Shown in pieces: positions 26,101-35,652 of a stretch of DNA of 64,000 nucleotides (within the stretch, counting starts at the first letter, position 1; each line of letters opens with the position of its first letter). Source of the stretch: Nostoc sp. CENA543 (GTDB lineage: Bacteria > Cyanobacteriota > Cyanobacteriia > Cyanobacteriales > Nostocaceae); NCBI RefSeq assembly GCF_002896875.1, contig NZ_CP023278.1, positions 4,968,501 through 5,032,500 on the forward strand. Direction: 5' to 3'. The translations under genes and the position numbers were made by a program. A model generated the notes under the pieces. It was not told the origin of the DNA. It made no database searches and saw nothing but the letters and a program-made list of their open reading frames with translations.

Positions 26101-26835
26101 ATGAGAAAAGAACCTGTAATTGCCATTAGTAATCTCAATCATTATTATGGCAGAGGCGCGCTAAGAAGACAGATTTTATTTGATATCAATCTCGAAATTT
26201 ATCCAGGAGAGATTGTGATTATGACTGGGCCATCAGGTTCAGGTAAAACTACACTATTGAGCTTAATCGGTGGTTTGCGTTCTGTACAAGAAGGCAGCCT
26301 AAAATTTTTGGGTGTGGAATTATTGGGTGCGAGTCAAAGTAAACTGGTGCAAATTCGGCGTAGCATCGGCTATATTTTTCAAGCCCACAATTTGCTAGGG
26401 TTTTTAACTGCAAGACAAAATGTACAGATGGCTGTGGAATTGAACGATCATGTTTCTCAAGAAGAAGCGATCGCTCAAGCAAAAGCCATGCTTACAGCTG
26501 TAGGATTAGAAAATCGGATTGATTATTATCCAGATAATATGTCTGGTGGGCAAAAACAAAGAATTGCGATCGCCCGTGCTTTGGTGAATAATCCCCCTCT
26601 AGTCTTAGCTGACGAACCAACAGCAGCCTTAGATAAACAATCAGGGCGTGATGTTGTCGAAATTATGCAGCGTCTCGCTAAAGAACAAGGAACATCTATT
26701 TTATTAGTCACCCATGATAACCGGATTTTAGACATCGCCGATCGCATCGTCGAAATGGAAGACGGAATCCTAGCTCGTGACTCCCAAAGCGCAGTCATCA
26801 GTTACGATGGTGGCGCATGGAGTGAGAAACCTTAA
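26101..26835 (+). CDS. devA: DevA-type ATPase of an ABC exporter
   Basis: A 244-residue ABC ATPase of the MacB/LolD type, powering the DevBC exporter. Walker A is GPSGSGKTT (about 43-51), the signature is SGGQKQRIAIARAL (about 147-160), Walker B is LVLADEPTAALD, and the switch His is in LLVTHDNR. I take the ATG at 26101 (MRKEPVIAISNLNHYYG), matching the usual DevA N-terminus; a TTG 33 bases upstream is less likely. It follows devC after 142 bases, so all three genes may be one transcript. Confidence 0.95.
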   Translation: MRKEPVIAISNLNHYYGRGALRRQILFDINLEIYPGEIVIMTGPSGSGKTTLLSLIGGLRSVQEGSLKFLGVELLGASQSKLVQIRRSIGYIFQAHNLLGFLTARQNVQMAVELNDHVSQEEAIAQAKAMLTAVGLENRIDYYPDNMSGGQKQRIAIARALVNNPPLVLADEPTAALDKQSGRDVVEIMQRLAKEQGTSILLVTHDNRILDIADRIVEMEDGILARDSQSAVISYDGGAWSEKP

Positions 26836-26930
26836 GGAAGAGAGCAGGGGAGCAGAGGGAGACAAGGGAGACAAGGTAGATAAGATAGACAAGGTAGAAG
26901 AAGTAGTTAATAGCTATTGACCATTGACTA

Positions 26931-27731
26931 CTATCTAGCACCTGATGGCTTTTGTGGTGTGGAAGCATTGGGTTGGCGACTGGTGCGGAAAGTTACGTTC
27001 ACACCTTCGTTAGATTGTTCTAACACTAATAGAGGTGTTGGTTTGGCTTTCTGATCCCAGTGCATCGTAGCAATGCGTCCTTGAATTGTCGGTTGCCAGT
27101 TGTCTTCTTCGTCTATGGGACTAAGATAGGTTTCAATGCAGTCAATAATCTGGCTAATCGTGGCAGAAGTTGCCTGTGTTGGTAACTTCATCAAACGAAT
27201 CTGAATCCGAAATAATACGCGTTTTGCTATATTTGGCGGAGTTCCAGATTCATATTCCACATCAAAGATTTCATCCACTTGTCGCGCTGCATTATTCGCG
27301 ATTCCCACCGTTCCTTGGTTTGACTGACTAGGACGTAAGGCTTGGGAAACTTTATCTTTAACCCTGATTTTAATTTGATTCAAAATCGCAAAATGAAACA
27401 CTTCCTCAGACATCCGCATCCGCAGATAGTCTAGGTTAAAATCCCGCGAGTTAACTAAATCGGGATTAGTTTCCATTTTGCGGATAGTTTCTAATGCTAG
27501 TTTAAATTTTTTCTCTAATTCTCTGGCACGGAATTGTTCAAACTTAATCTTTTTCTCTAATTTAGTTAATTGCATTTTCCCAAAAACAACCAATGCAATC
27601 AATGCTACTAATAACCCGCCAGAAGTCATGATGAATACTGGCGGTATCTGAGAATCTTTTGCTGCTTGTTGTGTAGTTATTGGCTTTTTTGGTTTTGAAG
27701 ATGTTTGGGCAAGATATACAGGAGTTAGCAT
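26931..27731 (-). CDS. Conserved hypothetical membrane-anchored protein
   Basis: A 266-residue protein with one membrane helix at about residues 33-52 (FIMTSGGLLVALIALVVFG). A coiled coil follows (KLEKKIKFEQFRARELEKKFKLALETIRKM, about 57-86), and then a soluble beta-rich domain of about 170 residues. The C-terminus is disordered (SRQPNASTPQKPSGAR). No known domain is recognised. It is divergent from the HAD phosphatase gene and convergent with devA, separated by a spacer of 'gacaaggtagacaagg' repeats. Confidence 0.78.
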   Translation of the reverse strand: MLTPVYLAQTSSKPKKPITTQQAAKDSQIPPVFIMTSGGLLVALIALVVFGKMQLTKLEKKIKFEQFRARELEKKFKLALETIRKMETNPDLVNSRDFNLDYLRMRMSEEVFHFAILNQIKIRVKDKVSQALRPSQSNQGTVGIANNAARQVDEIFDVEYESGTPPNIAKRVLFRIQIRLMKLPTQATSATISQIIDCIETYLSPIDEEDNWQPTIQGRIATMHWDQKAKPTPLLVLEQSNEGVNVTFRTSRQPNASTPQKPSGAR

Positions 27732-27836
27732 AGGTCATAAACAGAAACACTGGAGTTAGTATTTTTAGGATGCCCAAATTTTGCCTGTGATATTGCTGTA
27801 TCATTGGTATTTTTTACGGCTTGTCTTTCACGACAT

Positions 27837-28637
27837 ATGTACATCAACCCTGATATTCCGGCTAGTCTCCAGCCTCTGTCCTCAAACGCGTCTACTGACT
27901 GGGGCAAAATTCGCCTGATTGCTACTGATATGGATGGGACACTGACAAATCAGGGCAAATTTTCCACCGCTTTACTACAAACCTTAGAAGACTTACAAGC
28001 GGCTGGGATTAAAGTGATGATCGTCACAGGACGTTCTGCTGGCTGGGTAAATGGATTAAATAGCCTACTGCCAATCACTGGGGCGATCGCAGAAAATGGT
28101 GGACTGCTATACTTATCTGGAAGTGAGGAAACAATAGCATTAACACCTATTCAAGATTTCACAGCCCATCGTCATGAATTAGCCACAGTTTTTGCCAATT
28201 TACAAACTAAATTCCCCCAAATTCAAGAATCTGCTGACAATCGCTTCCGCATCACCGATTGGACATTTGATGTAGCGGGTTTGAGTGTGGATGCACTCCA
28301 AACTATGGATGATCTCTGTCAAAAACTGGGTTGGGGATTTACTTATAGTAATGTGCAGTGTCACATCAAACCCCAAAAACAAGAGAAAGCCATTGGTTTA
28401 TTGCAAGTATTGCGAGAATACTTTCCTGATTACAACCCGCAACAAATTGTGACAGTTGGGGATAGTCCTAATGATCAAAGCCTATTCAATTATCGAGATT
28501 TTCCCTTGTCTGTAGGCGTGGCGAATGTGCGCCAATATGTCAGCCAAATGCAGTATCAACCCACCTATGTTACCACTGCGGCTGAGGGAAAAGGTTTTTG
28601 TGAGCTTTGTGATTATATCTTGGCAAACAGGGGTTAG
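27837..28637 (+). CDS. HAD superfamily phosphatase, Cof-type
   Basis: A 266-residue HAD hydrolase of the Cof/sucrose-phosphatase-like IIB subclass. Motif I is IATDMDGTLTNQG (about 32-44), motif II is MIVTGRSAGW, a lysine occurs near HIKPQKQEKAIGL, and motif IV is VTVGDSPNDQSLF. These give a Mg2+-dependent phosphatase of sugar phosphates or similar compounds. I start at ATG 27837; a TTG at 27804 is also in frame. It stands alone; the next genes form a toxin-antitoxin pair. Confidence 0.9.
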   Translation: MYINPDIPASLQPLSSNASTDWGKIRLIATDMDGTLTNQGKFSTALLQTLEDLQAAGIKVMIVTGRSAGWVNGLNSLLPITGAIAENGGLLYLSGSEETIALTPIQDFTAHRHELATVFANLQTKFPQIQESADNRFRITDWTFDVAGLSVDALQTMDDLCQKLGWGFTYSNVQCHIKPQKQEKAIGLLQVLREYFPDYNPQQIVTVGDSPNDQSLFNYRDFPLSVGVANVRQYVSQMQYQPTYVTTAAEGKGFCELCDYILANRG

Positions 28638-28848
28638 GCGGCGATCGCGCTTCCCGTTGTCGCAGACATCGCTCATCACGGTATTTCTAGGGAGAACATA
28701 TGTAGATATAGATCATGATCACATTCATCTGCGTCTGTCTAAGGTTGAGCGATCGCTATTATCGCCGAATTACTCAACAACTTTGATATGGTAGTGTCGG
28801 CTGCTGCTGTTTACATTAATATCTAATTGCTAATTTTTTCATCAGGAG

Positions 28849-29148
28849 ATGCACGTTATTAGTTTTAAAATTCTAAGAGAATATGCAGAAAATCACGCTG
28901 ATTCTCAGGAAGCACTGAATAACTGGTATAAAATTGCTAGTAAAGCTAAATGGTCAAACTTGGTTGAATTACAGCAAATTTTTCCTCAAGCTGAGGCTGT
29001 AGGTAATTTTACAGTTTTCAATATTAAAGGCAATAAATACCGCTTAATTGTTAGTATAGATTATGAAGGTCAATTAATTTATATTAAATATATCCTCACT
29101 CACGCAGAATACGATAAGGATAATTGGACAAATGACCCTCACTTTTAA
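28849..29148 (+). CDS. higB: HigB-type toxin (mRNA interferase)
   Basis: A 99-residue RelE/HigB-superfamily toxin. It shows the HigB_toxin family pattern: MHVISFKILREYAENHADSQEALNNWYKIASKAKWSN near the start, FNIKGNKYRLIVSIDYEGQLIYIKYILTHAEYDK at the end. Such toxins cut mRNA on the ribosome. A good ribosome-binding site (CAGGAG) lies five bases before the ATG. It overlaps the antitoxin gene by 17 bases with toxin first, the order typical of hig systems. It opens a small defence island with the restriction-modification genes downstream. Confidence 0.93.
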   Translation: MHVISFKILREYAENHADSQEALNNWYKIASKAKWSNLVELQQIFPQAEAVGNFTVFNIKGNKYRLIVSIDYEGQLIYIKYILTHAEYDKDNWTNDPHF

Positions 29149-29536
29149 TCCAGAAAAGTACAAAGAACTATTAACGGCTTATCTCCCCAAACTAATCAAG
29201 ACTGAATCAGAAAACGAACAAGCATTAGCTATTGTTGAAGATTTAATGCACCGTGAACGCACTTCTGAAGAAAATGAACTCTATCAATTATTAATAACTT
29301 TAATTGAAAAATTTGAACAAGAATATTATCAACCTGAACAACCAAATAACCCCCAATCTATGCTGTTATTTCTTTTAGAACAATCTGACAAAACCAAAGC
29401 CGATTTACAAGCTGTTTTAGATTCAGAAAATTTGGTTGATAATATTTTAAACGGTAATCAAAAGATAACTCCAGAATTAGCGCAAAAACTGGGAGACTTT
29501 TTTCATGTGGAAGCAAGTTTATTTACAATTCCCTGA
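29132..29536 (+). CDS. higA: HigA-type antitoxin with HTH domain
   Basis: A 134-residue antitoxin. The N-terminal half is an acidic helical region that should bind and neutralise HigB. The C-terminal half is an XRE-like helix-turn-helix (QSDKTKADLQAVLDSENLVDNILNGNQKITPELAQKLGDFF, about 86-126). This matches the HigA variants found with HigB_toxin proteins in cyanobacteria and proteobacteria. It overlaps higB by 17 bases, indicating coupled translation, and probably represses the operon together with HigB. Confidence 0.92.
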   Translation: MTLTFNPEKYKELLTAYLPKLIKTESENEQALAIVEDLMHRERTSEENELYQLLITLIEKFEQEYYQPEQPNNPQSMLLFLLEQSDKTKADLQAVLDSENLVDNILNGNQKITPELAQKLGDFFHVEASLFTIP

Positions 29537-29589
29537 GTTACAGCACAGGCAGAGCATATGTTTTTATGTGCAAGAAATAGCTGACATAC

Positions 29590-29608
29590 TATACTTATTG
29601 GAAGTATA
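29590..29608. promoter_or_regulatory. Palindrome TATACTT-N5-AAGTATA upstream of the restriction gene
   Basis: Perfect 7-bp arms about 50 bases before the restriction endonuclease start. It is placed where a controller protein or the methyltransferase could regulate restriction expression. No controller gene is seen, so the binding protein is unknown. Confidence 0.35.
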
Positions 29609-29656
29609 ATAATACTTATTACTAACTAGCTAATTAATTTCTAATTGTGACAACCT

Positions 29657-30754
29657 GTGTTATTAAAAAATGTACCATATCGGCAGCCTGGATTATTTGG
29701 TTTAATACACTCAAACCGAGATTTCACCCAAAAAGAAGCTTGGGGCAAAAACTGTTTTAATTCTTCATTTCCGGCTTCTCTTTGCTCTTATTTATATAGT
29801 TTAAATCTAGAGAATGTATACATTAAGCTAAACTCAAACCTCAAAGTTGAGCATTCAAGCATTAGTACAGAAAACTTCTACGGAATCGACCCAAACTCCG
29901 ATAATCTTTTCTATGCGTTTGAAACGCAGTTTACACCATATCAACAATATTTAATCGGAAATCTTCCAGGTGTTGATCTCGTTACCCAAGCAAGAGATTC
30001 AGGTTCTTGCTTACAGCCAATTGAGATTAAATTAACGGCTTTACCCGATAATACAACTTGTGAATTTGCCGAAGATTATTATGGTTGTGAAATTGTAGTC
30101 AGACCAGATACTATAGTTTATTTAGCTTGTAGTATTGTAGAAAACTTTAGACTCAACCCGTCTACTATCGCAGGTGCATTTACGGAAAAGCTGGTAAACA
30201 TTACTGACTGGACAGAAGCAATTTCTGTAATACCTTTAATTCCAGATATGATTGACTGTATAGATGCGATCGCACTTTCACTTATAGATGTACAAAAGCC
30301 TTTTTTAATGCAGCCTATCTGGAAAACGGAAGGTAAATCACCAAGATTAGTAGATAACTGCTTAGATGTTTTTGTGTGGAGTAATCTAGCTTTTACTAGA
30401 TTATTTATAGATTTAGCAAAAATAGAAATTAATACATACGGAAGAATCAGAAATATTGCTAGGCATACTCGAACAATTATTTGGCTGTTTAAAATGCTAT
30501 CTGACTTTAGTATTAATGGTTATTTTAATCATGGAAGAATTATAGACAGCCTTTCTTATAATACGAAAAATGATAAAGCATTTGCCGTAAGTGGTAGAGT
30601 TACTCATGCTTACATGACATCGGCAGCTTTAAGACAACCTAGAATTACAAAACAAGACATTAAAAGAATTATTTTAGGTGGTGGTCAGAATCTCTTGAGT
30701 CCAGAAAGAAGGTTTGATGCTATAATATTTAACTCACCAGATATATTTGATTAG
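29657..30754 (+). CDS. Type II restriction endonuclease, HindVP-like
   Basis: A 365-residue protein matching the HindVP-type restriction endonuclease family (N-terminal GLIHSNRDFTQKEAWGKNCFNSSFPASL). A PD-(D/E)xK-type centre is visible: PGVDLV (about 103-108), then PIEIKLTAL (about 121-129) with the E-x-K pair. Family members cut GRCGYC; that specificity here is inferred. The start is GTG 29657. A cytosine-C5 methyltransferase follows 33 bases downstream. The gene is AT-richer than its neighbours and contains one HIP1 site, which suggests old transfer or selection. Confidence 0.85.
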   Translation: MLLKNVPYRQPGLFGLIHSNRDFTQKEAWGKNCFNSSFPASLCSYLYSLNLENVYIKLNSNLKVEHSSISTENFYGIDPNSDNLFYAFETQFTPYQQYLIGNLPGVDLVTQARDSGSCLQPIEIKLTALPDNTTCEFAEDYYGCEIVVRPDTIVYLACSIVENFRLNPSTIAGAFTEKLVNITDWTEAISVIPLIPDMIDCIDAIALSLIDVQKPFLMQPIWKTEGKSPRLVDNCLDVFVWSNLAFTRLFIDLAKIEINTYGRIRNIARHTRTIIWLFKMLSDFSINGYFNHGRIIDSLSYNTKNDKAFAVSGRVTHAYMTSAALRQPRITKQDIKRIILGGGQNLLSPERRFDAIIFNSPDIFD

Positions 30755-30787
30755 TAAATTTACAAAGCTCAAGTTAGCAGAGCAGAA

Positions 30788-31711
30788 ATGAAAACAGTAG
30801 ATTTATTTGCAGGTTGTGGAGGTTTGTCCCTGGGATTTCAAAATGCTGGTTTTAATTTATTAGCAGCTTTTGATAATTGGCTTCCAGCAGTTGAAGTATA
30901 TAGACAAAACTTTCATCATCCTATTTTTGAGAAAGACATTTTCCAAGAAGATGTATGTAGAATAATTTCCAGTTTTAATCCAGAAATAATTATTGGCGGC
31001 CCTCCATGCCAAGATTTCTCAAGTGCAGGGAAACGAGATGAGAATCTTGGTAGAGCCGATTTAACGATTGTGTTTGCCAAGATTATTTCGCAAATCAAGC
31101 CTAATTGGTTCGTGATGGAAAATGTAGATAGAATTACTAAAAGTCAAATTTTAACAATAGCCTTAGAAATATTCAAAGAAGCTGGATATGGTTTAACTTA
31201 TTCAATATTAAATGCAAGCTACTGTGGAGTTCCACAAGCTAGAAAACGTTACTTTTTAATTGGTCAACTTCATGGGAAAGATAATGCCCTCAGCACTTAT
31301 CTCATAAAACATCTATCTAAGAAGCCTATGACTGTTTTTGATTATCTAGGTTATGATTTAGGTATTGAGTATTTTTATCGTCATCCAAGAAGTTATAAAA
31401 GAAGGGCTATATTCAGCATATATGAACCTAGTCCAACAGTTCGGGGAGTAAACCGTCCTATTCCCAAAACATATAAAAAGCATGAAGGAGATGCTTGTGA
31501 TGTTAATGAGAAATTAAGACCTCTTTCTACAATTGAAAGAAGTTATATTCAAACATTTCCAAAAACGTTTAAGTTTCAGGGTAATAAATCAGATTTAGAA
31601 CAGATGATTGGTAATGCTGTTCCGGTCAAATTAGCTGAATATGTAGCTCGTTCTATCCTTCAATATATACAAGATTCTTCTCTTCAAGTTTCACTTCATA
31701 CGGTTTCTTGA
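30788..31711 (+). CDS. DNA (cytosine-5)-methyltransferase
   Basis: A 307-residue C5 methyltransferase. Motif I is VDLFAGCGGLSLGFQNAGF (about 3-21), the catalytic Pro-Cys is in GGPPCQDFSSAG (motif IV, about 74-85), motif VI is MENVDRI, motif VIII is PQARKRYFLIG, and motif X is IGNAVPVKLAEYVA. A short target-recognition part lies between VIII and IX. It protects host DNA from the adjacent HindVP-like enzyme, making a complete type II system. A hairpin terminator follows at 31776. Confidence 0.96.
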   Translation: MKTVDLFAGCGGLSLGFQNAGFNLLAAFDNWLPAVEVYRQNFHHPIFEKDIFQEDVCRIISSFNPEIIIGGPPCQDFSSAGKRDENLGRADLTIVFAKIISQIKPNWFVMENVDRITKSQILTIALEIFKEAGYGLTYSILNASYCGVPQARKRYFLIGQLHGKDNALSTYLIKHLSKKPMTVFDYLGYDLGIEYFYRHPRSYKRRAIFSIYEPSPTVRGVNRPIPKTYKKHEGDACDVNEKLRPLSTIERSYIQTFPKTFKFQGNKSDLEQMIGNAVPVKLAEYVARSILQYIQDSSLQVSLHTVS

Positions 31712-31775
31712 CGAACCTACACTTTACTCCTAAATGTAGAGACTTGATATATCAATCTCTACTTAATTTATTGTG

Positions 31776-31806
31776 AGGCGCATTTGATAATAATGCGCCT
31801 ATTTTC
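31776..31806. terminator. Bidirectional hairpin terminator
   Basis: AGGCGCATT-TGATAAT-AATGCGCCT is a perfect 9-bp stem followed by ATTTT. It lies between the converging methyltransferase gene and galT, so it can end transcription from both sides. Confidence 0.8.
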
Positions 31807-31809
31807 CCA

Positions 31810-32910
31810 TTATGCAGAAATTGGCATTTGCAAATTTACGCTCACCGCTTGTAACTCCTTGGCCTTCTCCTCTGGTAAAGCATCATTCGCAAACATCCCG
31901 GCTGCAAGTTCTGTTCCCGCCAAATACTTCAGCTTGTCACTGGTGCGATATGGGGGGTAAAACTGCGCGTGTAAATGTGCTTCAGGATGTGCTGAACCGT
32001 CCGTGGGTGCTTGAAACCAAGCCATGAGGTAAGGAAACGGGCGATTCCACAAGCCGTCATACTTGAGGGTGACGGTTTTCAATGCCTTAGCCAGTCCCAA
32101 GCGTTGTTTTGGACTAAGTTTCATAAAACTGCTTACTGGCTGAATTGGTGCAACCCAGACTTCATAGGGATAACGCGCACACACAGGGACAAAGGCGATC
32201 GCATCTTCATCCTGATATATAATCCTTTGGTTGTCAGCAATCTCTTGTTGAATCAAATCTTGCAGTAAACCTCTTTGATGTTCCTGATAATACTTCTGCT
32301 GCATGGCTGACATCCGCGCAGGCACGGGCGGTATAAAGGGATAAGCGTAAATTTGCCCGTGGGGATGGTGCAATGTTACACCCACTTCTACACCTTTATT
32401 CTCAAAGGGCAGAACGTACTGTATTTGAGGATTTTCGCCCAGTTCGCGAGTGCGATCGCCCCACACTTCCAATAGTAAATCTAGGTGCGACAATTCTAGG
32501 GAACTGAGGGAAGCACTAGCATTTTGAGTAAAAACCACTACCTCACAAGCTCCATTAGCGGGTAGAGTCTCCACGATGGTGTGAGGTGGATTCTGGGCTG
32601 TGGGAATCATCGAGGGGAAGCGGTTATCGAATACCGCCACATCATACCTACCTTGGGGTAATTCGGTAGGAAAGTTGGGGTCGATGGTTGGCGCGAGGGG
32701 GTTATATTCTGGAGGCGGCATGAATGTCCGCCCTTGACGGTGACTAGCATAAGCCACCCATTCACCCCGCAAGGGATGCCAGCGCAGATGCGGATTAGCT
32801 TGCACTGGCTCGTTACTAGGGCTAGTAGCTTCTAGCTGATTGCCAATGGGATAGCGACTATATAAAGTTAACTTTCGTCCGTCGGGCTTTAACAGCTGGT
32901 GGGAGTACAT
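31810..32910 (-). CDS. galT: Galactose-1-phosphate uridylyltransferase
   Basis: A 366-residue GalT of the Leloir pathway, exchanging UMP between UDP-glucose and galactose-1-phosphate. The active-site HPH (about 182-184, in [12 protein letters not shown]) supplies the nucleophilic His184. The N-terminal [22 protein letters not shown] and the C-terminal [13 protein letters not shown] are family motifs. The usual N-terminal zinc Cys pair is not apparent, as in some bacterial members. Its 5' end overlaps the GH2 glycosidase by 22 bases, so galactoside hydrolysis and galactose use are translated as one unit. Confidence 0.95.
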   Translation of the reverse strand: MYSHQLLKPDGRKLTLYSRYPIGNQLEATSPSNEPVQANPHLRWHPLRGEWVAYASHRQGRTFMPPPEYNPLAPTIDPNFPTELPQGRYDVAVFDNRFPSMIPTAQNPPHTIVETLPANGACEVVVFTQNASASLSSLELSHLDLLLEVWGDRTRELGENPQIQYVLPFENKGVEVGVTLHHPHGQIYAYPFIPPVPARMSAMQQKYYQEHQRGLLQDLIQQEIADNQRIIYQDEDAIAFVPVCARYPYEVWVAPIQPVSSFMKLSPKQRLGLAKALKTVTLKYDGLWNRPFPYLMAWFQAPTDGSAHPEAHLHAQFYPPYRTSDKLKYLAGTELAAGMFANDALPEEKAKELQAVSVNLQMPISA

Positions 32911-34748
32911 AATCCTTGTCCTGAGAGGGTAGCAGCACGGATGGTTTCAATGGGAAATTTCGGTGTGCGATCGCCGTATAATAAACCGTTAGCTTCTTGG
33001 AAGGTATCTGTGAATTGGGTGTAACAGAAGCCGCTAAATAGCTCAATATCATTCACTGTTTCCAGCAAAGCCGCATATTTCTGTTCTAATTCGGAGATAT
33101 TTGAGCAGTTTTCATATCCCCAGGCTTTATCTGCATCAGGTTGGTCAAGTGGTACATAAGCAATCCCACCAAATTCCGTTAACATGACTGGTTGTCCTTG
33201 ATGGGGGTAGTTATCGAGGGTGAGGATGCGTCCGCCTGGACGGCTACGCTCAAATAAATCCGATATCTTAATATCCGGGCGATAACGATGGGCTAATCGT
33301 TCAGGCTGGCGATCATAGTCATGGATAGCAAGAATATCTGTATCTGTACTTTCCCAACCATCGTTACCAATGACTGGACGCGTTGGGTCAAGGGTTTTGG
33401 TCAAGTGGTACATTGCTAAGACGTAGTTACGATGAGCCGCCGTCTCTACTAAATTTGGCACTCCCCAAGATTCATTAAACGGAACCCAAGCCACAATACA
33501 TGGATGACTAACATCGCGTTTGATTACCTCAGTCCACTCGCGGGTTGTGCGTTCTACGGCTGTCGGCGTAAAACGGTAAGCACTAGGCATCTCTTCCCAT
33601 ACTAACAACCCTAAAACATCTGCCCAATATAAAAAGCGGGGGTCTTCAATTTTTTGGTGTTTGCGGACTCCGTTAAAACCCATAGCTTTGACGAGTTCTA
33701 CATCACGTCGTAAAGCTTCGTCGTTGGGTGGAGTCATTAAGGTATCAGGCCAATAGCCTTGGTCGAGAACTAGCCTCAGATAGTAGGGGCGACCATTGAG
33801 CATAAAGCGATCGCGCTGAATACTCACAGTCCGCATAGCTGTATAAGACTGCACATTATCTAGCAACTGGTCTTTGTACCATAGCTGAATTTCCGCATCA
33901 ATCAGCGTCGGCTTTTCTGGACTCCACAGCAATTCATTGCGACAGTCGTCAATACCTGGATCACCTAAAGCAATCCGACGACTAATTTCCCCACTGAATA
34001 CCTCGTAGGTATCACTAGCTAACACCAGTCCATCAACGCTTAATTTCACTTTGATTTGTACACCCGCAGTTGGTACATCACCAGCTAGTCCAGCTTCAAA
34101 GCCTATTTCCCAACGTTCACAGTCAGGCATCCAACGCAGATGACCGAGATAAGTCTTACCGACACGTTCTAACCAAACAGTCTGCCAAATTCCAGTGGTG
34201 CGGGGATACCAAATACTATGGGGTTTTAACTGCCAATCTTGCTTCCCACGAGGTTTAGCGAGGTCATGGGGGTCATCTTGCGCCCATACCGTTACCTTCG
34301 TTGTGCCACTATCGTTTAAAGCATGGGTAATATCGAGGCTAAAAGAAGTATGTCCGCCTTCATGCTCGGCTATATATTGATCGTTGACCCACACACGCGC
34401 ACGATAATCTACAGCACCAAAATGTAACAATAATCTGCCATCACCAGTTGGTGTGGCAAATTCCCGCTCATACCAGCAATTAGGATGAAAACCCTGATCA
34501 TTAATCCCACTTTTGATAGATTCAGGGGCAAAAGGAACTTCTATATGATCAGACCAATGTTTAAGATCCTGGGGTTGGACGCATTTTCCTTCGTCATCAA
34601 ATGCGAACTTCCAAATACCATCTAAGCTTTGCCAGCCAGAGCGTTTTAACAGTGGTCGTGGGTGTCCTATTGTTTTTGAATTCCAAAAATTACTATTAGC
34701 TTTAGAAGGTAATTCAACTTCACGATTTTTCAAATCTAACAACCTCAT
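32889..34748 (-). CDS. Glycoside hydrolase family 2 protein (beta-galactosidase/glucuronidase-like)
   Basis: A 619-residue GH2 enzyme. A jelly-roll sugar-binding domain covers about 20-195 ([37 protein letters not shown]). An immunoglobulin-like domain follows to about 305, then a TIM barrel. The acid/base is E426 in PFNESWG and the nucleophile is E525 in LTEFGGIA, so both catalytic residues are present. There is no signal peptide, so it is cytoplasmic. I chose the ATG at 34748 because GGAGG lies seven bases upstream; a GTG directly precedes it. Overlap with galT suggests a galactoside substrate, though GH2 also includes mannosidases and glucuronidases. Confidence 0.93.
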   Translation of the reverse strand: MRLLDLKNREVELPSKANSNFWNSKTIGHPRPLLKRSGWQSLDGIWKFAFDDEGKCVQPQDLKHWSDHIEVPFAPESIKSGINDQGFHPNCWYEREFATPTGDGRLLLHFGAVDYRARVWVNDQYIAEHEGGHTSFSLDITHALNDSGTTKVTVWAQDDPHDLAKPRGKQDWQLKPHSIWYPRTTGIWQTVWLERVGKTYLGHLRWMPDCERWEIGFEAGLAGDVPTAGVQIKVKLSVDGLVLASDTYEVFSGEISRRIALGDPGIDDCRNELLWSPEKPTLIDAEIQLWYKDQLLDNVQSYTAMRTVSIQRDRFMLNGRPYYLRLVLDQGYWPDTLMTPPNDEALRRDVELVKAMGFNGVRKHQKIEDPRFLYWADVLGLLVWEEMPSAYRFTPTAVERTTREWTEVIKRDVSHPCIVAWVPFNESWGVPNLVETAAHRNYVLAMYHLTKTLDPTRPVIGNDGWESTDTDILAIHDYDRQPERLAHRYRPDIKISDLFERSRPGGRILTLDNYPHQGQPVMLTEFGGIAYVPLDQPDADKAWGYENCSNISELEQKYAALLETVNDIELFSGFCYTQFTDTFQEANGLLYGDRTPKFPIETIRAATLSGQGLCTPTSC

Positions 34749-35335
34749 CACTTTTCCTCCCTATCTAGAACTTACTAAACTCCTGCTATCGGTTAAATTT
34801 AGACAAAAATATTTAGATTGCCAGATATAGCATGAGTTTTTACCAGATTCTTTATTGCCTGTTTATAGAAACTTACATTGTTTTTTGGCAGCAGATAATG
34901 TTACCTTCAGCACTAGATGTGTTAGGCAATAAAAATAGTTTCTATGCTATTAACTCGTGACATTATGACACATACGTCATCAATCTTTGCCAGGATAAAT
35001 CAAAAAAAGGCATTAAATTTAGCTAGATAATGAATAGCATAAATCTCCTGATTTCTAAATTAGGGCAGAAAAAATGTCTATATTAGATATTCGTTCAAAT
35101 CCTTTAAAAAATCTGTTTTTTGTAATAATTGGTAGTCAATAAATCTTAGTAAAAGCTATTAAAATAGCGCAAAATAAATTATGGGAAAGTATCAAGTAAT
35201 CATTCGCTGAATCTGCCGAAAATATCATACTGTTAGCTGAAAAATTCAGTATGACGGAGAATAATAAAATTGAGTCGTGGAGATTTGCTACCTCTACCTG
35301 GGTGGTTTGGTGTCACTGGTATTATGTTTACAGAT
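34749..35335. other. Non-coding spacer upstream of the GH2 gene
   Basis: About 590 AT-rich bases with no supported gene. They should hold the promoter for the GH2-galT unit on the minus strand. No regulatory dyad stood out. Confidence 0.45.
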
Positions 35336-35565
35336 CCGCCCTTCTAAGACAGCTTTCTGATAAAATACTGTAAACAAGCAGGGCCTTATCTGTTGGGCGA
35401 GATATTGTAAGTCTGGTTATACCTGCAACTGTTGTTTGAACCCAGCATCTCTGCACTTTTAGGGCGGGTAGCCTATGGTAGATAAGCTACAAGCCCCCAC
35501 TGATTGTTCGTATGAAAGCGTTCCCAAAAGGTAGACCACTCTCATTGAAAATTTAGCGGGGGCTT
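35336..35565 (+). ncRNA. Candidate structured RNA
   Basis: The segment is GC-richer than the flanking spacer. CCGCCCT (35336-35342) can pair with AGGGCGG (35461-35467), enclosing internal pairings such as GCAGG/CCTGC. Immediately downstream, AAGCCCCC (35491-35498) can pair with GGGGGCTT (about 35555-35562). No ORF fits. I do not recognise the family; a 6S-like RNA or a transposon-associated RNA are options I cannot confirm. Confidence 0.25.
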
Positions 35566-35652
35566 TAAACCCAAAAAATTAGCAATTACTAAATTATTGG
35601 GTCAGCATCTATATTGATTGAATAAACTGGCATAATGAGGTTGTGAAATTTG

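Noticed and set aside
28640-28800. Open frame over the end of the HAD gene and the spacer before higB
   Set aside because: It overlaps the HAD gene in another frame and has no protein-like features of its own.
35085-35110. TTCGTTCAAATCC, resembling a tRNA T-loop
   Set aside because: No matching T-stem, anticodon stem or acceptor stem around it.
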